In this document: positions 57,601 to 64,000 of the stretch, piece after piece
Layout of the letters: the number at the start of each line of letters is the position of its first letter
Position numbering within the stretch: the stretch's first letter is position 1
Assembly (NCBI GenBank): GCA_029948255.1
Contig: JALIZF010001922.1
Span: 124,001 to 188,000 of the forward strand
Direction: 5' to 3'
DNA from: Telmatactis stephensoni
Taxonomy: Eukaryota > Cnidaria > Anthozoa > Actiniaria > Isophelliidae
DNA length: 64,000 bases
Translations under genes and position numbers: made by a program
Notes under the pieces: model-generated
The model's input: the letters and a program-made list of their open reading frames with translations, nothing else
What the model was told of the DNA's origin: nothing
Database searches by the model: none

Positions 57601-59455
57601 CTCCTTGCGAGTGCGTTTAAGGCCTAAAAATAGGCGTGGCACGTAAGCCCGTCAATCATCGTGTGAGAACAAGAACCGCGCTTGCAACTGTTGTTATTAC
57701 TTTTAAAGGATGGTAGTATTATCCTTAAGAACTTTTGTCTTACGACAGATATTATTGTGTTATCGATAATCAAAATCTTTTTTTGAAGAACAACGATTAA
57801 ATTACATCAAAATAAACTGATAAAGTCTTGTCGTATTGTCGCCACTGTCTTTTGAAGCTTATCAAGAAAAAAGTCTGCTTAAAGAGTTAATTAGGAATTC
57901 ATAGGGTAGACGCTAACATGGCAGAGTCTGTTAATGAACAAAAAATTGTCCAAACCATATCATATGGAGTGAAGAACTATCCGAAGAGCATGTTAAAAAG
58001 CCCTCAAGAAATCAACGTTTTTTTTCTTTTGTTTTCAATTTTTCTTTTGTTATTTGAGCGGTTTCCCTTTGTCAGTCCGATCTCTTCTAAAGAGCTTAAG
58101 TTAAGTGCTCTAATAATACTTTAAGATAAAGTTATTTGGTTATTTTTATTTGTAATGCAAACAGCTACCAGTACAATTTCAATTCATCTATTTTATTTCT
58201 ATATAAAAGCAGTTCATTTCTTATTTCCTTTCCCTGCAGTATATTCAGTCAAAATGAAATCATACACAAACTTAAAATTACACAAAATATCCTTGGATCT
58301 AACCTTAAAATAGCCCTAAAGTTTAAAATGGAGGAAAGGTACACTAAATACACTTGTTAATCTTGTTTACTCATCGCATCTTCTTCCATCAAAACCCCGA
58401 GTTTTTTTAGAAAATTGCTTTATTTCCTTCGCTACTTCCTTTACCTTTAATCTTCCCAATTTGATGTAAACAATCCTTAACTTATCCCAATATACAGAAT
58501 AAATCCCTTAAATAAACATTTAATTTGAACTAGCTGAAAACACAGCGCAAATTTTACAAAGCTGTTTATTCACTAACGAAGCGAGATTTTGAAATGTTCT
58601 TGTGGGTGTTGAGAGGTGTCAAAAAGTTTTCAGCTGGCTCGTGGTATTAACTTATGTAACACTCCATAATATTTGTAAGAATATCTTATTTTCTTTATTG
58701 TCCTTTTTAATCGTAATAAATTGTCCCAACAAAAAGTATGTTTCACTTTTTTCTGTATTTCTAACTCTTATTTTTTTATTTCGAGGTCACGTGATATATT
58801 TGCAATTCAAATTTTACAGTTTCGATAAAAAAGGTATTCCGTCTAACTAAGGTAAATCAATCCTTTTATCTATGAAAATCCCATATATGTAATTATTTTC
58901 ATTTCTGAACAATAATTTTAGATTCAGAACAAGCCTTTTTAAGAAAAAAAGGGGTTTTTGATATTGAATAAATTATATTTATAATTTTCTTTTTGAGAAA
59001 AACAATAACTGAATTTAAAGGGGGAAAATCCTGCGTTTTCAAAGAGTAGGATCAAAGTATCTAATGAAATACTAGATAAATCAGTTTCAAATAAGTCAGT
59101 TTCAAGAAAAAATAAACAAAAAGAAAAGACAGAAAGGAAATACTAAGAAATAGATATATTTTAGAACTAAGTCGAGTTCCTGTGAAACACATATACATCC
59201 ATATGTTCCTACATCAAATATTTTTTTAATTGTTTCCCCTTTGGTTGTGTCTTTTAATTTGATCGGCTTTTCATAAAAGTATCTTGAATTTTTTTTTTCC
59301 ATTGATCTAGTACGTTCAACAAAAAGGTGTCCAAAACGACTTCAAAACGCAAGCCACCAATTTTTATCGTTCGTTATCTAACACGGAATGGTGTTCATTT
59401 GCTGAAACAAGTCATTATCAATAATATCTATGAAGCAATTTTGAATTCAGTGTGA
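57601..59455. other. AT-rich stretch without recognisable features
   Basis: Several T-rich open frames exist, for instance from ATG 57918 and 58602, but none has exon-like boundaries, domains or conserved motifs. Nothing else is supported here. Confidence 0.5.
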
Positions 59456-59462
59456 CGTTAGA

Positions 59463-59798
59463 AATGAAGAAAGAAAGAAAAAAGGAAGGAAAGAAGGAAG
59501 GAAACGAAGAAAGAAAGAAAGAAAGAAAGAAAGAATGAATGAATGAATGAATGAAAGAAAGAAGAATGAATGAATGAATGAATGAATGAAAGGAAGAAAG
59601 AAAGAAAGAAAGGCAGGAAGGAAGGAAGAAAAAGAAAGAAAGAAGGAAAGAAAAAAGAAAGAAAGAATAAATGAATGAATGAATGGATGGATGGACGAAT
59701 GAATGAATGAATGAATGAATGAATGAATGAATGAATGAAAGGAGTAAGGAAAGAAAAAATGAAGGAAAGACAGAAAGAAAACTAGAAAGAAAGAAGCA

Positions 59799-59852
<54 letters not shown>

Positions 59853-59881
59853 AGCAGGAAGAAAGAAAGAAAGAAGCAGAA

Positions 59882-59962
<81 letters not shown>

Positions 59963-59965
59963 AAA
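59463..59965 (+). repeat. GAAA/GAAT/GGAA tetranucleotide tract, about 500 bp
   Basis: Alternating (GAAA)n, (GAAT)n and mixed purine blocks. The long minus-strand Phe/Leu/Ser frames are artefacts. Confidence 0.95.
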
Positions 59966-60487
59966 GAGGAAGAAAATCACTCAATTTATAATTGTTTGCA
60001 ATCTTCATTTCAACCGATATATAAAACTTCAATATCTGACAACTATAGTATCATTTGACATCACCGTTTCCCGTGCAACTCGCCGACTCCCACATTGTCG
60101 ATAAACTACCAAATTCTGCCTCGCGGCCAAATGAAATAAATAAAATAAGTGAAGCTTGATTATTTAGCTCACATTTCCCATGAAATAACATTTCCAAAAT
60201 CCTTAAGCAGTCTATTACCTATTCGATCCTTTATAATCACGAAAGAGCCCTTAACAAAATGTAATAGCCCAGTTTAGGAAAATAAAATCGAAGGAAATCT
60301 GTTTATTCTGGAGGAAAACTCCTTTTTAGCACAAACCTCAGCAATTCCGAAATGTTTTAAGTGAGAGATGAAGTTATTGTTCAAGGAAGACTCCCACGCT
60401 TGTCCATAGGAAGACAGTTTTTCGGCGGCGCTATCTCATCTTTTCACAGCGTTACTTTTTTTTTTCTTCCTATTTTTGTCTGTTCAG

Positions 60488-60560
60488 GGCCGATCTTTCT
60501 TTGCCTCGGGAAAACTACAAATTACAGTTTCTTTGATAAAGTGAACAGCGTTTTAGTTCT
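60488..60560 (+). other. Weak exon-like segment
   Basis: A strong acceptor (TTTTTTCTTCC..TTGTCTGTTCAG) and a good donor (CT|GTAAGTGG) enclose 73 bases with one open frame (PIFLCLGKTTNYSFF...). No flanking exons, homologous motif or start/stop could be linked to it. It may be a lone exon of an unrecognised plus-strand gene, or chance. Confidence 0.2.
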
Positions 60561-61002
60561 GTAAGTGGAAAATTATGCTTTCTATTATCGAAAAGATAAA
60601 AATGTACAATGGTGCCCTCTGGAAGTATGATAGAAATCAGTTGATCCGGGAAAAACACACTAAAGCTGATTTGCTTGGTATCAGACAATTTGTGTCTATG
60701 TACGTGAAAGAAAGTTGAACATTTGTCTCGCTTAATCTTTGGATTGGATCGTTAATACTAATAGATTAAAAAAATTTTTGAGGGAGACAAAAGAGTGAAA
60801 TATCTGATTACCTCTATTTGCGCATGCGCAGAAAATTATTTGATCCCAACTCATGGTAAACCCCATTTACACATGCGCACAGCTAATTATAACTTGATTC
60901 AATCTCGTACCCAGATTTACCAAGAGGAACGCAGGCTCTGGGTACGAGATTGAACTTGATTGACATTGTCACGTGAGTCAGCATCCCACATGAATGTGCT
61001 TT

Positions 61003-61508
61003 AAGGTGCTGTTACACGCTGAAACTTTTATCTGAAACTTGTGTGGATCGCCGATGCGAGACGAGTTTCATAAGGGGTGTTACACGCTGAAATTTTGTCC
61101 TGAAACTTAACTGTTCGCTGACCGCAAGTTTCTGTTGCAGGAAAGGCTCTACTCCTGAAGGCAGTTTCTACTTTTCGTGAAACCGTTCTCGTGAAACCGA
61201 CCAGGGGAAAGTTTCAGCTAAATGACCATGTTACACGGTGCAATGCGTTGCTGAAACTTGTCTCGCAACGGCGATAAACCTTTAGCATTATGACGTTTCA
61301 TACCTCTCTCTCTATACCACAATCCTTTTGGAGTATCTATTGTTCATCAATTTAAGAGTATAGTGTTTGTATTCTCCAGGAATTTTCAAATTTGAATATG
61401 AAAGATTATTGAAGAGAATTCTGGTATAGATAGAGCCGCGGGTATGGAACGTCATAAAAGCTTATTGAGGCAAGTTTCAGAGAAACGTTTCAGCGTGTAA
61501 CAGTGCCT
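61003..61508 (+). mobile_element. MITE family with TGTTACACGCTGAAAC ends, copy 2, with a nested insertion
   Basis: The ends GGTGCTGTTACACGCTGAAA and TTTCAGCGTGTAACAGTGCC are inverted. Relative to copy 1 (13502-13788) it has an extra segment of about 180 bp bounded by inverted TTATGACGTTTCATACC (61288) and GGTATGGAACGTCATAAA (61441), itself a small foldback element. Confidence 0.75.
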
Positions 61509-61697
61509 CTAGGCTTGTGTCACCTTGTCAATGGACAACGGTCGACTGATGCATGCGCATGTCAAATATTCCGCTTGAAATGATTGAGGCTTCCAGGAGA
61601 CAAACAAAAGAAGTGACGTCATTTGTTAAAAAAGAGGAAGGTATTTCTTTTGTCTTACTCCTGGAGGCCTAGAGATCTCGAACATGGTCAAAAGACC

Positions 61698-61960
61698 ATT
61701 CTTCACTCCTCGCTGAGAGCACTCACAGCGAGCTAGTGAGTACACTTTTACTCGCAGCGAGTACGCGCTCAAATTTAACCCATCACGAATTGCGTAGATA
61801 TCACGTGATCAACAGCACTATCGTCAAGATGGCAGTCTGAACTAAAGAAAACTGGCTATACAAGTCACACTTAGTTGGCAAGAAGTGGAGATTAAACAGC
61901 AAGTAAGCTTGCTCGCTAGCTTGCTGTGGGTTCTTTCAGCAATGAGTGGAGAATGGTTTT
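61698..61960. mobile_element. MITE with CACTCACAGCGAGCTAGTGA-type ends
   Basis: CCATTCTTCACTCCTCGCTGA at the left and GCAATGAGTGGAGAATGG at the right are inverted. TTTTACTCGCAGCGAGTA lies inside. Related to the shorter 5875-6012 element. Confidence 0.6.
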
Positions 61961-64000
61961 AATATAGATAAAACGTTTTTAATTATGCAATGCGCAAGCG
62001 CAGCTATTCTGTTGTAATGTTGATCAGCGGTGTTCCCCACTATTAGATGCCGAGCCGGTCAGCGGCTCGAGAACGTTGTAGTTACGTTTGAGTTTTGGGT
62101 AGTGACTAGTTCGAGTTCTTGTATTATGTTTTACCTTTGAATACTGTACTCAAGATTTACACTGTTTCATTTGTTAAGGACGACACCAGTGAAAAACTGC
62201 GCATGCTCGTAATCACGTCTTCGTGCTTTTGTAAACTTATGCAAATATCGCTTTCACGCTTTCCTTCAATAACTGATGGTTTTCACAAAATGTCAAAACT
62301 TAAGGTCAATTCTTGAGACTTAGGACAAATATTCATATAATGTCTTCATTAATGCAATATCTTTGTGTCACAAAAGTATACAAGATAAACTTCATGTATA
62401 CACCGAGAAAACAAGCAGTCATTTCAAGCCAAATCTCACACATTTCTTAAGAAACATCGTAATATGCACGCATGCGCAGACATTTTGCACTAGTGTCGTT
62501 CAATACAATATTTGTGAAACGAACATGGCCAACTTTGCCAGGTCGACCACTTCGTGAATATCGGAAATTGTCTTGACTGGTCTATATTCAATTTACTCTT
62601 TCATTAATGTTCTACTTTCAGTTTTACTCTTTCATGAGGCTGATTGAGTTTTACTTTACCCAAGTGAGGGGTTAGGTGTAGCTTAGATGGCTAATACGAG
62701 GCTATCCATTTCGATCTTCAGCCTGCACCTTACACACACTTGTTTCGACTTCTAGATCTAATCTATGTAGTTTTAGCTTTAGATATCCGTAAACGGAGTA
62801 TTGATGGAGAGAAAGGGGTTAAAGAGTGAACCATCAGCCTCAGGTTTATTGGTCAAATGACTATCACAAGACCACCGCGGCCGTAAACTTTAACGAGTGG
62901 TGCAAAAAAGAGAGGGAGTTCTGACAAACACAACTACCCGAGAAAGTCTTTAATTTCTCACTGGAACGTTAAATCATCCTAAGATGTTACTTAAGAAATC
63001 CCCTTTTGAAAATCGATATGTATGATAAAATTTGCAAAACTCTATATACCGCAGTTCAAAACCCCATGACCGGGCTTCCTGTGTTGTGCTCTTCCCCGTA
63101 ATGCATACATCTCCTTAAAACCATCCATATGCCCTTGTTCCCATCTGTCTAGTGAATCAGTGTTTTGTACGTTTTTTCCAATACCTAAACCCCTTATAAA
63201 ACGGACATAAAAAGTGGCTCTGGTGCATTTCGCTTAGTTTCAGAGGGATCTCCGAGGCTATATTTCAATCCCGACATAGTTTCGTACGCGTTACCATTTT
63301 TTATCAGTTTATCAAATTTTAAAATCATCCACTTTCCGTTGGATTATTATCTCATTTTGAAATCGTAAGCTATCCATTTGATGCTTCTAGATTAGATATA
63401 TTTAGTTGCTTAGAGCGAAGGAGTCAGGAAGTACTTTGAGAGAACAGATGGAGATCATCTTGAGTTTGGGAGGCGGATTTTATCCTTAAAACCCAGTTTT
63501 AGCTGGAATAATCGTTTTGTTAGTGTCCCATGAGAAAAACTAAAATAGTTATTCCGGTTACAACTCGCCCTCTTGAACATAGCCAAGTTTGAAAAAAAAA
63601 TCAAAATAAAAAGAACCAAATAAGCTAAATATGATATGTATATTGATAAAAACTCGATAAAAGTTACATTCAACATCCATGCTCTTTTACTGCAAATTCG
63701 TGCATGTTCTTCAAACGGGTAAATATATCTTTACGCTCTTAATCTTTTACATCCTTTATACCTCAATCAGTCATTGTTATGTCCGGCCACGTATACGGAT
63801 ATAAAAAGCTACAATTAGCTCAGTATATGGCTTGGTTGGAGGGAAGTCTAAACAAGGCCGATATGTAAAGTATCGAAAAAAAAAAAAAAAAAAAAAAAAA
63901 CAGGTGAAGTTTAGAAACACAAATTAACAATTAGAAAAAGAATAGCCACTTTACTTGCTACTTAAAGTTCCGACTTCAGTGCTCTTTCAATAACAGTTTT
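61961..64000. other. Right end: no gene recognised
   Basis: Contains the second copy of the 51505-type repeat (62195-62405), a degenerate SINE (62672-62840) and a poly-A run at 63879-63900 followed by CAGGTGAAG. Short open frames here (for example minus 63455-63676) lack exon signals and family motifs. Confidence 0.5.

Noticed and set aside
53970..60032. Lys/Arg/Glu-rich and Phe/Leu/Ser-rich frames
   Set aside because: They come from GAGAA and GAAA/GAAT simple repeats; low complexity on both strands.
63455..63676. 73-codon hydrophobic minus-strand frame
   Set aside because: It begins like a membrane segment but has no family motif, donor site or continuation that I can find.

Overview
The window looks like a eukaryotic, AT-rich, intron-heavy animal genome. 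An anthozoan cnidarian (coral or anemone) is my best guess. It rests on the style of the prominin and potassium-channel genes, the kilobase introns, and dense tRNA-derived SINEs and short foldback elements; the species cannot be fixed from this sequence. There are no bacterial operons, CRISPR arrays or genuine tRNA/rRNA genes. Nearly every long open frame that is not an exon is a translated microsatellite or minisatellite.

Three multi-exon genes can be rebuilt by following GT-AG junctions and reading phase. Gene A (minus, 435-19643) is a complete prominin of 22 coding exons and 878 residues. Gene B (plus, 24855-48115) is a second, strongly diverged prominin of 23 coding exons and about 891 residues. 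The two genes are head to head, 5.2 kb apart, and share most intron positions and many exact exon lengths (56, 209, 121, 64, 77, 84, 54, 69 and 90 nt), so they descend from one duplicated gene. They differ by several intron gains or losses and in their cytoplasmic tails. Gene C (minus, 50785-56807) is a two-exon, 285-residue two-pore-domain (K2P) potassium channel, convergent with gene B. A small single-exon frame of 111 codons beginning Met-Gly-Cys lies inside gene B intron 12 and may be a nested gene. No gene is recognised from 56808 to 64000, apart from one weak exon-like segment at 60488-60560.

Layout: 1-19643 gene A with SINEs, foldback elements and a TTTA microsatellite in its introns; 19644-24854 the divergent intergenic region, with a foldback element, a TCTCC array, a poly-C run and CRE palindromes; 24855-48115 gene B, whose introns hold a 92-bp minisatellite, a 34-bp minisatellite, a 2.8-kb inverted repeat carrying a nested TTAA-flanked insertion, an (ATT)n hairpin, a 9-bp GAT-type minisatellite and a GCTT/GATT tract; 48116-50784 the convergent intergenic region, with a four-copy array of palindromic units; 50785-56807 gene C, whose intron holds a degraded non-LTR retrotransposon fragment and GAGAA/GAAT repeats; 56808-64000 mostly non-coding sequence with a GAAA/GAAT tract and nested MITE-like elements.

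Prominins are five-span, cholesterol-associated glycoproteins of microvilli, cilia and other plasma-membrane protrusions. K2P channels carry background potassium current. The window gives no evidence that the channel and the prominins act together; the functional link is between the two prominin paralogues. Repeat families are shared between introns of both genes and the intergenic DNA, so much of the non-coding content is mobile-element debris.
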